From positions 1,736,001-1,800,000 of the forward strand of contig JAHRBS010000002.1 of assembly GCA_024305745.1 (NCBI GenBank): 64,000 nt of DNA, given 5' to 3'. Every line of letters begins with the position of its first letter. Position 1 is the first letter of the stretch. Below the pieces are notes generated by a model. That model ran no database searches and was not told the DNA's origin. It saw only the letters and a list, made by a program, of their open reading frames with translations. Below, piece by piece: positions 1-10,164 of the stretch. This DNA comes from Polyporus tsugae (Eukaryota > Basidiomycota > Agaricomycetes > Polyporales > Polyporaceae). Position numbers and translations under genes: made by a program.

Positions 1-893
1 TCCGGTTGTGGCGTTAGAGTGTTCATGATGGAAAGGAACATCTCCAGGGCTGTGTGCACAGTACCTCCCTGGACTTGTCGCGTGCGCACTGGTCCTTTTG
101 CGAGGGACTCTGTCGGGTGTTCGAAGTAAAAATCGGCCGAGTGCATCGGATTCTGGGCGGCGAATTGCCGGGTACGTTCTTGTCTCGTCTGGACTCGACG
201 GTTCAAACGCGCGTTATGTTCGTGTTTGCAGTTCATTTGGCTCGCGTCAGGCGACGATTCCTGACCGGCAGGTAAGTACTCGTGTCCCTTGAGTCACAGG
301 ATCTGCTAGGTTGGTCAGCCTCAATCGGACACGAACACTCTGTACCGGGCCCGCAAGTTCTTATCACCATGCCATCTTCGGCATCCCTTCATGCAAATAT
401 ATTCGCAATCTGGAAACTGTATCTCGCCGCTGCAGCGATGCTTCTCCGGAACAGGCGGGCGGCTGGCGAGCAGCCACCGGAACCATGTACGTCGACTTCT
501 CTCGTGACAACGCATCCAATGCTGGTGTGAGGTGTTTCCGCTTGCGTCCACTTTTTGTCCTGCGAGGGCGCCTTGGCCGCCTATAAGAGTATTGCAGTTG
601 CTCCGATATCGTATCATTCTTCATCTCCCCCGCCAACCTCGTCGACGCCAAACGTTCGAAGGCCTGTTTCCCATACCCGTCGCAAACCCCTCTTCCGCTC
701 CACCACCACCCCATTTCGACAAGCATGTGCTGGGAAGAATGGTCAGGCGTTCCACCATCCCGCGTACATTTCCCCGGACTCATTTATTCCTAGCTGTGGC
801 AATCAGCACCGAGGATGCCCGGTGAATCCGTCCGTAAACCTTTGCCGACGGACCGCTAACTAACGTCGCCCGTGAACCGCTCCCACCACCCAG
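1..893. other. Region with no resolved gene; may hold upstream exons of the 894-1165 gene
   Basis: Short open frames occur on both strands, but none shows a recognisable domain or a convincing splice pattern. The Cys-rich exons that begin at 894 must have 5' exons, and these probably lie here on the plus strand. One candidate joins through a GT near 821 to the AG at 892-893. I could not choose between the possible frames, so no start is given. Confidence 0.4.
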
Positions 894-1165
894 CACTTCG
901 TGATCTTGTACTACTCCGGCGAGAAATGGGATTGCGGCTCGCCGAACTGCGGCCTGAGCTCACAACACGCGCACAAGAGCGCGCGCAACTGTCCGTGTCC
1001 GAAGGTGCGTGGTCCGCGTGCCGCGGCCGACGCATGCTCTCTCCCAGACTGACCGCACGGTTGTGACAGACGTACCGCGAAAGGCGGAAGGTGCTCAATC
1101 TGATACAGGAACCCTGCGATAACTGCAAGGAGGCCGCACTCGCAGCGCGTGTTAGGCGTCGATAA
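894..1165 (+). CDS. Cys-rich hypothetical protein, 3' exons only
   Basis: Two exons are visible: 894-1004 and 1070-1165, joined by a 65-bp intron (gtgcgt...gacag) that keeps codon phase. The encoded tail has a regular Cys/His pattern (WDCGSPNCG, then CPCP, then PCDNC), suggesting a small metal-binding or disulphide module. It ends at TAA 1163-1165. The acceptor at 891-893 shows that at least one upstream exon is missing from this call. I recognise no named family. Splice phase and Cys spacing support coding; the N-terminus and function are unknown. Confidence 0.5.
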
Positions 1166-1753
1166 TCGCGATGTAGCCGACGCCCACTCAGTGTACTCTC
1201 GCTGTGCTATGCGGTGCGGTGCCTCCTCCCTTAATGTGTGCTTTCTATCTTGTCCATCGTGCTCTATGTTAATCGTACTATTTGCTGTCCGTTCGAGGGA
1301 GACCCAAACGCTTTGCTTAATGTATTAGTGAGAATATTGTACCATACTCTGTGCATGTGTGGCTGCTGTGACTTACGACGACGCCATCCCAAACAAGCCG
1401 CCCGAATTCATACCAAGATCGCATTGTTTGTCCCAGCGGACTTTGGTAAACTAACTCCTACGGGTCACTTGACAGAAGCCAAGGAGGGAAGCCGCTCTCC
1501 GAAGCTCGCCATGCGCCATTTCGGACACGATGTGCGTTTAACCGACTTCTCACCCACCAGGGGCACGATGCAGCGCCGAACACGACGCAAACACGATGTC
1601 CATAGATTGGGGTAGCCTGCGGCAGGCGCATGTCAGCCGCCCACGAAATATCAATGCAGATAAGTCAGATTGCATGGGCTGCTTCTCATGGGGTGGGAGA
1701 TGTACCTACGATCACGAATTAAGAAGAGCGCGTTCGAACCTCTGAGGGGTGGC
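1166..1753. other. Intergenic region between convergent genes
   Basis: This is the space between the TAA of the plus-strand Cys-rich gene and the stop of the minus-strand XLF gene. It should hold both 3' UTRs. I see no domain-bearing frame and no RNA gene. Confidence 0.5.
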
Positions 1754-3407
1754 TTAGAACCGCCGTCCCCCACGCTTCAGCGGCTGCTTTGCGCCACGGG
1801 TGGCCCCGTTCCCCTTGAGCCGTGCCAAATGCCTCTTGCGCTCCTCCTCGCTGTCCTCCTCCTCGCTGGACGAATCGGCCGCTTTCCCCCTCTTCGCCTT
1901 CTTCGGGGCCGGGAGAGGCGACGACGACGGGGGCTGCGGCGATTGCCTTGCGCTGACCCGAGGCTTCGGAGGAGGGGATTGGTCTGGGGTAACACGCTTC
2001 GACGGCACGGAACGCGCAGGGCTGCTGTCCCTCGCATTCGCGTGGGGGCGATCCTGCGCAGGCGCCTTCCCCTTCTCGCTCACGGCAGCATAGTCTTCCT
2101 CTTCTGGCTCCTCTTCCGTGACGGAGTCCTCGTTCGCCGCCGCCAGCTGTATCTTCTTGGCCTCTTGGCGCGGTCCTTCGGCATGGCTGCTTGCCTGGCC
2201 GCTAGAACCCTGCATGACCACAATAAGCTTGTGAGCCGGATAGGGTGCGAGATGACGCACGGCGTAGTTTGTTGGAGGTGAAGAAGACAGCCTCCGGCGC
2301 AACGGAGGGTTTGAAACGGGAGGAGCTCGTGACGGGGCTGCAGGAGAGGGTGGCTTGAGATCCGGGGTCTCGGAGGCTGCGACAATCCGTGCTGAAACTG
2401 GTTTCAGAAAGAGAGTACCATAGGATACATAGGGGCGGCACGTACGGAGGTCCGGCACGAAGTTCAACATCGCAGTTATGCGCCGAAGGGTAGTCGCGAG
2501 AAGGGGCCGAGAAAGCGCATTTCGGACATGCGTGTCGAGGGTGCGGCGGGCGGTCCTGCCGATCTTGTCAACAGACTGGAGCGCAACGGTGGGTCAATTC
2601 AGCGGCAGCCCCGGGCGAGAAGGGTGGGGCCGCGTACCTTCTCTAGGTCTGTCTCGGACGTTGTGCCCAAGGGATCAGCGGAAGAGAAGGCGAGGTGGCT
2701 GATGCTGATCAGTGGGAGGATGAGATGCTTGGATAGAATGTCGGCTGACATCCTGGGTCCGACGGAGAACGTCTCCCAGCGCCACCGGAACGAGTCACCG
2801 CTGAGGGTAAAAGCAAGGTCCTGTTGACCATCGTATCAGCAGCTAGGTCTTCTGGAACGATCAACGGAATGCGTACGGAGTAGCTGGACTTGACTAGTTC
2901 GAAGGAGAGCTCGGCAAGCCCTCCGAACGAATGGGCTGTCGAAATGAATTCAAGGCACTCGATCTTCCACGGCTCTTCATCTTCGCCCGCGAAGCTTGGA
3001 GAGTTTTGCGGGTTGCCGTCACGCCATCTGCGGGAAATCTGATTGCTTGAAAGAACTGACGCATATCTTAAGTTCGACGGGTCGTATGGCGACCGAAATA
3101 TCGGCGAAAACGCTAACCTTCACCCCACACGCTCTTCGTGTCTGTTATCAAGATGCAACACGTGAGATCGACTGTAGAGGAGTAGAATTTCTACTAGCAG
3201 GTAGCATGTCATGAGTGAGCACACAGCGTTTGAATGCGGAGCAACTGGGACGGACCAGTAGGTACGGCGTAGATGACTCGCTGTCCACCTTCACCAGCCA
3301 TTCTTTTGTGAGAAGGAGTTTAACATGATCCTGGAATATGTCGACATCAGCGACTGCTGGTAGCAACTTCGGATCTATTAGTGGCTCACCTCGGATAGAT
3401 ACTCCAT
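1754..3407 (-). CDS. XLF/Cernunnos (NHEJ1) family non-homologous end-joining factor
   Basis: XLF stimulates ligation of double-strand breaks with XRCC4-Lig4 and Ku in the nucleus. The gene starts with a six-codon exon (MEYLSE, 3390-3407). The next exon begins DHVKLLLTKEWLVK and carries the fungal XLF head-domain start. Further exons read SRRWRDGNPQNSPSFAGEDE and then DLAFTLSGDSFRWRWE, followed by the helical MSADILSKHLILPLISISH segment. The coiled-coil end contains TARRTLDTHVRNALSRPLL. The C-terminal region is long, acidic and Ser/Pro/Lys-rich and ends KRGGRRF, a basic-aromatic tail like the Ku-binding motif at XLF C-termini. A longer frame starting at 3366 begins with TTG, not ATG, and is really intron plus exon 2. 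A 54-bp intron (gtacgt...ttcag) probably lies just after the helical region. Identification rests on several conserved blocks; internal splice sites are approximate. Confidence 0.8.
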
Positions 3408-3830
3408 GTGACCACTACTGTGCAGATGTCTAGATCGGAATGTAAAAGACTCTGTCCGACTTGCCGACGGCTCAACAACATAAGCGCTTTGCGAGACACA
3501 GAAGGACAGCTAGTTCCCGCTCACAAAGCTCACCGTAAGTGGCGTTGGTTGGTTGTGAGCTGAAGCGCGGTATGTTTAGGACCAGACTCGTGCCGTGGTC
3601 GGTGACCACTTGACAGTGGTTCGGAAGGGAAGGCAGTCGCCACTGCCACGCCACACGAACCACTTGTCAGCCAATCCAGGGCGTGGGACCCTTTTCCTCA
3701 TTTGGATGTAGTAGATCGCTGTGGGCGCCTGCTGCTTGCATTCGCACCTCCAACTGCGCGCACTCCGTTCTGGAGCTCAGACCTCTTCTTCGCTTTGCTA
3801 CGTGCTCGATATTTAAACTGCACTCCTACT
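3408..3830. promoter_or_regulatory. Shared promoter region of XLF (-) and FHA/G-patch gene (+)
   Basis: The two ATGs face away from each other across 423 bp, so both promoters must lie here. A TATA-like atatttaaa sits about 20 bp before the ATG at 3831. No other motif is assigned. Confidence 0.5.
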
Positions 3831-5093
3831 ATGCTAGAAGAGGGTGAAATAGAGTCGGCCTCTGGCTCTCGGTCCCAATCCGTCTACGCGCCCTTCGATT
3901 TACCCCAGGTAGACACCACAGGTGCTGCTTACTCGCCGACTATTGAATGGCCCGGAGATACAGACGTCACCGCAGAATTGCTCCCATACGATGATATGAC
4001 CCCATACGAACCTACCGCCAACATTCCTGCACCCTCTGTATCCCTGCGCCTCCTCGTTCAGAACACCGCTATCCTTCATAGAAATCAAAGGATCGCACTC
4101 CTCGACGGCTACCCTCAAATTGAAATCGGTCGCGACGTCGCTGCTGTCGGCTCCGACGTTCCGAGGATCCGTCTGAAGGAGATGGAGGTCTCCAAGTTAC
4201 ACGTTACGATCTATTGGGACCAGGACCGTACGCAGTGGTCCGTCGTGGACATGGGCTCGAAACACGGGACCTTCATCCAATCCTCCGCTGCCCCTCCACA
4301 CTGCAGCTCCTCCGCTCTGGGTTTGGACGCGAAGGGTTTCCGGTTGTCCGCTCCGAGGGTCGCCAGCATGCCCCAGGCGCTTCACCACCTCGATCGTCTG
4401 ACTATCGGCGGGACGACGTTCGCAGTCCACATCCATGAGGATAGGACGCCATGTACCACATGCTCACCCGAGGGCGATGAGGAGATCCCTCTGTTTCTTC
4501 ACCGCGCAGTGGACGCCACCGCCGCTGCGTCCGACAAGAAGCGCAAATTGGACGTCTCGGTCACGAACACGTTAGACCCCACAGCCACTCGGGATCGTGA
4601 CCCTCGGAAAGCCTTAGCCATGCTCAAACGCACCTTGCTGTCCTCCAAGGATCCGGCACGCGCCCCTTCCGGCTCAGGTCCGCGCAGCCAGTACGTCGAC
4701 AGGAGCGCCCGGCGGCGTGCGCTGCACCCTGAACACTCTCCCGCCACCACACCGAGCGCTGATCATGATCGCTCGACGGTTTCTTCTCCCTCCGTCTCAG
4801 CACCGACCACCCCACCACCCCCACCGGCCCCTTTATCTGCTACGAACATTGGTCACCGGTTGCTCCTGAAGCAGGGCTGGCAACCCGGGACGGCGTTGGG
4901 GGAGGGATCGGGCGACGGCGCAGGTCTCGTGGTCCCTTTGGACCCGCCGACGACGGTGGGCCGGGCAGGGATCGGTGTTCCGGCCCGACTAGGAAGTGCG
5001 TTACCCACAGTGCAGCACGGCGGAGATTGGAGGGATGCAGGGAAAAGGCGTCGGTGGGAGGAAACGGGAGGTGGTCGGGACGGTGTTCAGTAG
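3831..5093 (+). CDS. FHA and G-patch domain protein (AGGF1-like architecture)
   Basis: This single-exon gene encodes about 420 residues. An FHA phosphothreonine-binding domain spans roughly residues 80-210, with the conserved GRD, SKLHVTIYWD and DMGSKHGTF motifs. The middle is low-complexity and Pro/Ser-rich. A G-patch near the C-terminus (LLLKQGWQPGTALGEGSG, then GRAGIGVPARLG) is an RNA-helicase-activating module. FHA plus G-patch is the arrangement of animal AGGF1 and its fungal relatives, which suggests a nuclear role in RNA processing or the DNA damage response. I chose the ATG at 3831 (MLEEGEIES) over an in-frame ATG at 3702 because the acidic start is typical of the family and the upstream residues look non-conserved. 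It is divergent from XLF. Confidence 0.8.
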   Translation: MLEEGEIESASGSRSQSVYAPFDLPQVDTTGAAYSPTIEWPGDTDVTAELLPYDDMTPYEPTANIPAPSVSLRLLVQNTAILHRNQRIALLDGYPQIEIGRDVAAVGSDVPRIRLKEMEVSKLHVTIYWDQDRTQWSVVDMGSKHGTFIQSSAAPPHCSSSALGLDAKGFRLSAPRVASMPQALHHLDRLTIGGTTFAVHIHEDRTPCTTCSPEGDEEIPLFLHRAVDATAAASDKKRKLDVSVTNTLDPTATRDRDPRKALAMLKRTLLSSKDPARAPSGSGPRSQYVDRSARRRALHPEHSPATTPSADHDRSTVSSPSVSAPTTPPPPPAPLSATNIGHRLLLKQGWQPGTALGEGSGDGAGLVVPLDPPTTVGRAGIGVPARLGSALPTVQHGGDWRDAGKRRRWEETGGGRDGVQ

Positions 5094-6104
5094 CGCCGTA
5101 GCGGAAGTCAGTGGACTGTCGTTTCCTCCAAGTCCTTTCAGCTTTGGACCCTGACGGTGTTAGTATTTATGGTTGTAGTACTTACCCCTTGTTAGTACCT
5201 GGGTGTAATTGAAGAGATCGCGAACAATGTGGGCTCAGGGACGAGACAATCAGGAACGACCCAACACTGTACCTGTGGCACAGCTCACCGGTGTTCTGAC
5301 TCATTCTCTGCAACTGCATGACAGTAGGCAGTCTTGGGCAGTGTGGACAGTGCTGCGTGATTGGGGACATGTATGTAGGATTATCATCGTCTGGGATCCC
5401 GCCAATCGCGATGCTCTCGTCGGAAGCTGGAAGCCGAGCGTGGTGTGGGAGTCGGGGATCCGGATGGCGGCCTTGTTCTGTCCGGGTTCCATTGTAATTA
5501 CCAAATGAGGCCCCGCGCCGTCGGTTGGATGACGTTCGCGAGAGCGGGATCGACTGGGCTTGGAGATTTGGTAGCCTCGAAGCAGGATTGTGTAACATGG
5601 TTGTAATGGAAGAGCGGAGGGATGGTTCGCGGGTTGCCTTGTTGGACGGATAAGATTTCGGTGGAAGGGGGGTTTATTGTGAAGACGTACGGCAGACGCA
5701 TCCGGTGATTCGAGGAAGGGCGTGCTATCAACGATAGCGACCTGATTGGACATCAAAGAATGATGACAAGGTCGCGAAGGAACAAAGGCGGGCGCGCTTT
5801 GGCGGGGCTGGGACTGGGACGCGTTATTTGGCTGGCTTTGGTGGTCACGTGGCTATGCCAGGTCCGTCGAGGTTGAAATCGCGAAACGAACTTGGACCTG
5901 TCGTTGCCTTGAACCAGGCTGACACCTCCTCTCCACCGACAGCCTCTTCTTCCCCTCTCCACCACACACAGCACCGTCGGGGCCTTTTTCCTTGCGACCC
6001 TTCCCCCTTCGTTTCCACGTTCCATCGCCCCGACTCACTCCTGCTGTCACCCGACTCTTCCAAACACTTTGCTTCCAACGTAGATACAACTTGTTCACCA
6101 CCAG
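5094..6104. other. Intergenic region and cyclin B promoter
   Basis: About 1 kb lies between the FHA/G-patch stop and the cyclin ATG. Minus-strand open frames here (such as 5301-5756) have no domain and sit opposite pyrimidine-rich sequence. The last 170 bp before the ATG is strongly CT-rich on the plus strand, a common feature of fungal core promoters. Confidence 0.5.
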
Positions 6105-8466
6105 ATGGCCGCCAATCTTCGTGTACGTATTCTCTGCTTCTCTTTCCGTGTCACAAAGTCGTTCTTACCATGACCATGTCGCCTGCAGCTTCCGATGCGA
6201 AACCGTACAGGTTCCCAACGTCCCAAGAACGCCGACGAAAATGCAATCAGCAGACACGTCAGACAGGCATCCGGCATTGCGCTCGCAGGAGTGTCCAAAG
6301 TGCCGATAGGGCATACCGTCAAGAATGGCGTCCAACGCCCGGTCCTCACAGAGGTGACGACCACCGCCGTTAACCGCACTGGCAAGGTTCGTTTCTTCCA
6401 CCACCTCATTGCTTCTCTCCTCCATTAGAGGCCCCGAGATCTCTCCTGCGTCCATTCTTCATGAAGCTGGATGTGCAGTGACGTGGTTCGGTTACGCCGG
6501 CCGCTGTCGACCTTTGCTGCCTACTTTTGCACTCCACCACCCACATATGGCTACGCGTCGGCGCTAGTCACGTCGGCGCGTTTCAGCCGTTTCGCCGCGT
6601 GATCGCGACGCTTGCCACTTTCGTCATACGCTCCTCCTCAGTGCAGGACATCTGCAACGTGAGCCTCATCTACCTCTTGCGTGCGGGGTCGGAGCGTGGA
6701 GTGCCCCGCATGGGACAGCGTTGCGTCGATCTCGGTGATTTAACAAGATGTGGATTCAACATCTTCACGCGATCAACCTCCTTGCGCCCACATCGGCCGC
6801 GCTTGTTGCCGCCAGCGCCGCCAACGTTATTCGGATGGCAAAGTGCATTTGGTCTTGTTCTGGCTACGACTAGTCGACATACACATTGAACTGGCTGCTC
6901 ATCATTTTCCTCGGATGGTTAGGATGGTAACGGCAAGCTAACCGGCAAGGAGAAGGAGACCGTTGAGACTGGTCTCAAACGTAGTCGCTCCGCCTCCCTA
7001 GCTGCCGCCACAGGCCCTCAGCGAGTGCCTCTTGGCCCCGGCAAGGCTCCCATCGCCACCGCTTCTCAAGTCCAAGCACGCGTCCCCTCCTCACGCGTTT
7101 ACCGCCCCCAGGTCCCCCTTCCATCATCTCGCCGCATCCCCGTCCCCCAAGATCCCCCCGCGCAAGTCGTTCCCGATGTCGTCATCAGCCATGAAGACGA
7201 GATGGAGGTTGAGGAGCACATTATCGGCAGCGTCATCGACCAATACGCTGCGGACGATGCGGACCTCACCGAGTTCAGTGACCGGGAGGAGGACCTGCAT
7301 CACGAGGAGGATGAGGGAGAGCAGAACGAGGATGAGCGGCCGCTGGCGAAGCGGCAGAGGATATGGCCCGAGGTCTCGACAGTGCGGGCCCATCGCTATA
7401 GGCGCGAGTTGGAAGACATTAAGGACCACTTCCACGATGAGGTCGACGAGTTTGACACGACGATGGTCTCAGAGTATGCGGAGGATATCTTCGAATACAT
7501 GCAGGAGCTTGAGGTTCGTACCGCCGTCATGGTCGCCATTGGTCGCCACTGACTTGCACTCCAGGAGGATGTGATGCCCGATCCGAACTACATGGCCGGC
7601 CAGACGGAACTCAACTGGCAGATGCGACAAACCTTGGTTGACTGGCTGCTCCAAGTCCACTTGCGCTATCATCTACTCCCCGAAACGCTCTGGATCGCCA
7701 TCAACATCGTGGATCGCTTCCTGACAAAACGCGTCGTCTCCATGTTGAAGCTCCAGCTCGTCGGCGTCACCGCGATGTTCATTGCGGCGAAGTACGAGGA
7801 GATCCTTGCGCCTTCAGTCGACGAGTTCGTCTTCATGACCGAGCGCGGCTACACCAAGGAGGAGATCCTGAAGGGCGAGCGCATTATGCTCCAGACGCTC
7901 GACTTCAAGGTCAGCCATTACTGCTCGCCCTACAGCTGGATGCGCAAAATCAGCAAAGCGGACGACTACGACCTCCAGACCCGGACGCTGAGCAAGTTCC
8001 TCACCGAAGTGACGCTCTTGGACTACCGCTTCCTGCGGGTAAAGCCCAGTCTCGTCGCAGCGATTGGCATGTACACAGCGAGAAGGATGTTGGGGGGTGA
8101 CTGGGTGAGTTTCTCTCTGGCATTTGGAGGCTTTTATTATACTGCGCGCACAATGCGGTGAACACGTTCACACCACGTTTTTGTCCGCCGCTTTCGTTCA
8201 AGCTCTCCGTCTCCCACACGTGATGGGGTGTTCTGACCTTCCTTTTTCAGAACGAGGCGTTCGTCTATTACTCCGGTTCCACCGAGGAGCACATACTGCC
8301 CGGCCACAAGCTGCTCATCGAGAAGCTCACGGAAGATGGCTTCTGCGAACAGCATGTCTGCAAGAAGTACGCGACCAAGAAGTTCCTGAAGGCATCGCTG
8401 TACGCGGTCGAGTGGGCGCAACTGCACCTACACGAGACCCTCGGTGAGGAGATGAACGTCGAGTAG
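6105..8466 (+). CDS. G2/mitotic B-type cyclin
   Basis: This cyclin activates Cdk1 for entry into mitosis and is destroyed by the APC/C. Predicted exons: 6105-6122 (MAANLR), 6189-6386, 6923-7513, 7565-8104 and 8251-8466. A destruction-box-like RPVLTEVTT lies near residue 60. The cyclin box includes NWQMRQTLVDWLLQVH (the MRxxLxDWL signature), followed by LVGVTAMFIAAKYEE and YTKEEILKGERIMLQTLDF. The second fold ends with the 8251 exon (NEAFVYYSGSTEEHILPG...). The N-terminal third is charged and Ser/Pro-rich, as is usual for B cyclins. Splice phases agree at each junction. The intron between 6387 and 6922 is unusually long (536 bp) and could hide a small exon. Stop is TAG at 8464-8466. Confidence 0.9.
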
Positions 8467-10164
8467 ACGTCGCGCTCTCTCTTCGCCTCGATCTCGTATA
8501 TGCAGCATATGCCCATGTTGCATGCTTTCGCCGTCTGCCGTCATCCCTGTGCCATCAGTACTCCCGCCCACTCGTGGTCGTAATCGCCTTGTCAATGCTC
8601 ATGCCTATCCCTCCCCCCTGCACGCTACGCCGCCTCACGATCTAGCTCGATTTCTGGTCCCATCTCCCATTCCCATTTCCATCCCATTTCCAACTCGTCT
8701 GCATCTCACCATCACCCACAAGTGTTTGATTATTATCATCTATCATCGTCCACTGCCCACAAGTCCTGTCCGTCCACTTGGCATGTCATCGTTATGTTTG
8801 TCATCAAGCTGCTCTCTTTTCGCTCCCGCTCTCGGTTTGATCGCTCAAAGCCCCGGCTCTAACGCCCCAGCCATGACGGACACGCACCTTGCGTTTATGC
8901 CTGGTGCCTTGTCGTGTGGCCATGCGACCCCTCTCTCTACTCGCGTCTCGTCTCTGTCTCTCGACCTTTCTCGTTTTATCACGACCCATGCAGACCCCAC
9001 GTCATGTCGTACGCTACTCGCGCGCGCATACGTGCGAACGAATCACAAGTGCTCGCTTCGTCGCGCCCTTTACCCTCGTTTGTCCTGGAGCACTATGCGT
9101 CCTACGGACGGTCACGACTCGCTTTGTCCACTATGCCTATCGCCAGCCAGCTTCGTCATTCACCACCAATGCATTCATCACTTGTACCATAAGTTATCTT
9201 CATTCCCGCTCCCCCCATCCTCTTCGCCTCGAATTCGTGTCGCACTTGCTTTCGTTTTGCATGCTCGACATGGACTGCGCCTCTCACTCGTTTTACTCTT
9301 CGCGCCGTCTTGTCGGGATTAGGGTTCTCCAGACTCGCCTGCATCCCCCCTGTGTTATTACTATTACTATTGTCGTATCCAACTCTGTCGTTTCACATCC
9401 CAAAGTCTTGACATCCACCCATTCATCCTTGTCGGACACTCTCGATTACACGCTCGGCTCCTCCTTCCAGTTCCACTTCTTACAGCGGCTCGCAATCTCC
9501 TTAGAACAATTTCTATCCGTACCTGCCCGCTCGCGAGCTCGAGGCTGCGTGTTAGATGTAAGCCGCGCCGCGAGCGGATTTAAAATCACTTTATCGTTAG
9601 CCGGTTTGGAACGGCATCTTACACTGTCTTCTCCACCCTCGTCCCCGTCCTGTCCTCGGGCGAAGGTTTTTGGTGGTCACGGTCAGCTAGCTGCCTGAGG
9701 GGTATACGTACAAGCAGCTTGTAGTATATCTGCGCTCGGCGCGTCCTAGTATGTACTGTTGATTCGGTGTTATTTATCAAAAGTATCTCATTGGTCTCCT
9801 ACGCAACGTCATCCGTCCGTATGCTCCGCACACGGCGATCGCCTGGCTCGTTCTCGCGGCTCTCGAGTCCTCTCAACAAGGCTGTGGAAGAAGGTTTTTT
9901 TTCACATGTTACCACGGAACACACAGACGCCAGGGGCGCGGATTTCACATGGGGCGCACGGTAAGTGACGCAGTGCGGCGCACAAGGCCCATTGAACATC
10001 AAGACAGTTCTCCCGGATCCCGCTCAAACAATCTCCGTCCTACCACCACGGCTCGCTCGTGATTGTCCCCGTCACATACATCTTTGTCCCACCTTGCTTC
10101 TGCACTACCACTTTCTGGCCCCCCTCGCGACGACGCGTTCTTGTTCTCTGATCAGCACTTTGAC
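8467..10164. other. Long CT-rich intergenic region
   Basis: About 1.7 kb separates cyclin B from the acyl-CoA dehydrogenase. The plus strand is very rich in C and T from 8520 to 9500, which keeps two overlapping plus-strand frames of about 270 codons open by composition alone. They overlap each other in different frames, lack conserved motifs and read as Ser/His/Arg/Leu strings. I see no RNA gene. The last 200 bp should contain the next promoter. Confidence 0.5.

Noticed and set aside
3148..3366. XLF start at 3366
   Set aside because: The codon is TTG, and the first twelve residues are intron sequence ending in a good acceptor (ATATTCCAG). An upstream ATG exon at 3390-3407 fits in phase.
5182..5756. 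Overlapping minus-strand frames between the FHA gene and cyclin B
   Set aside because: They overlap in different frames, lack motifs and lie in promoter/3'-flank sequence.
8522..9698. Two overlapping plus-strand open frames of about 270 codons
   Set aside because: They occupy the same CT-rich stretch in different frames, have no conserved motif or splice logic, and are best explained by composition.
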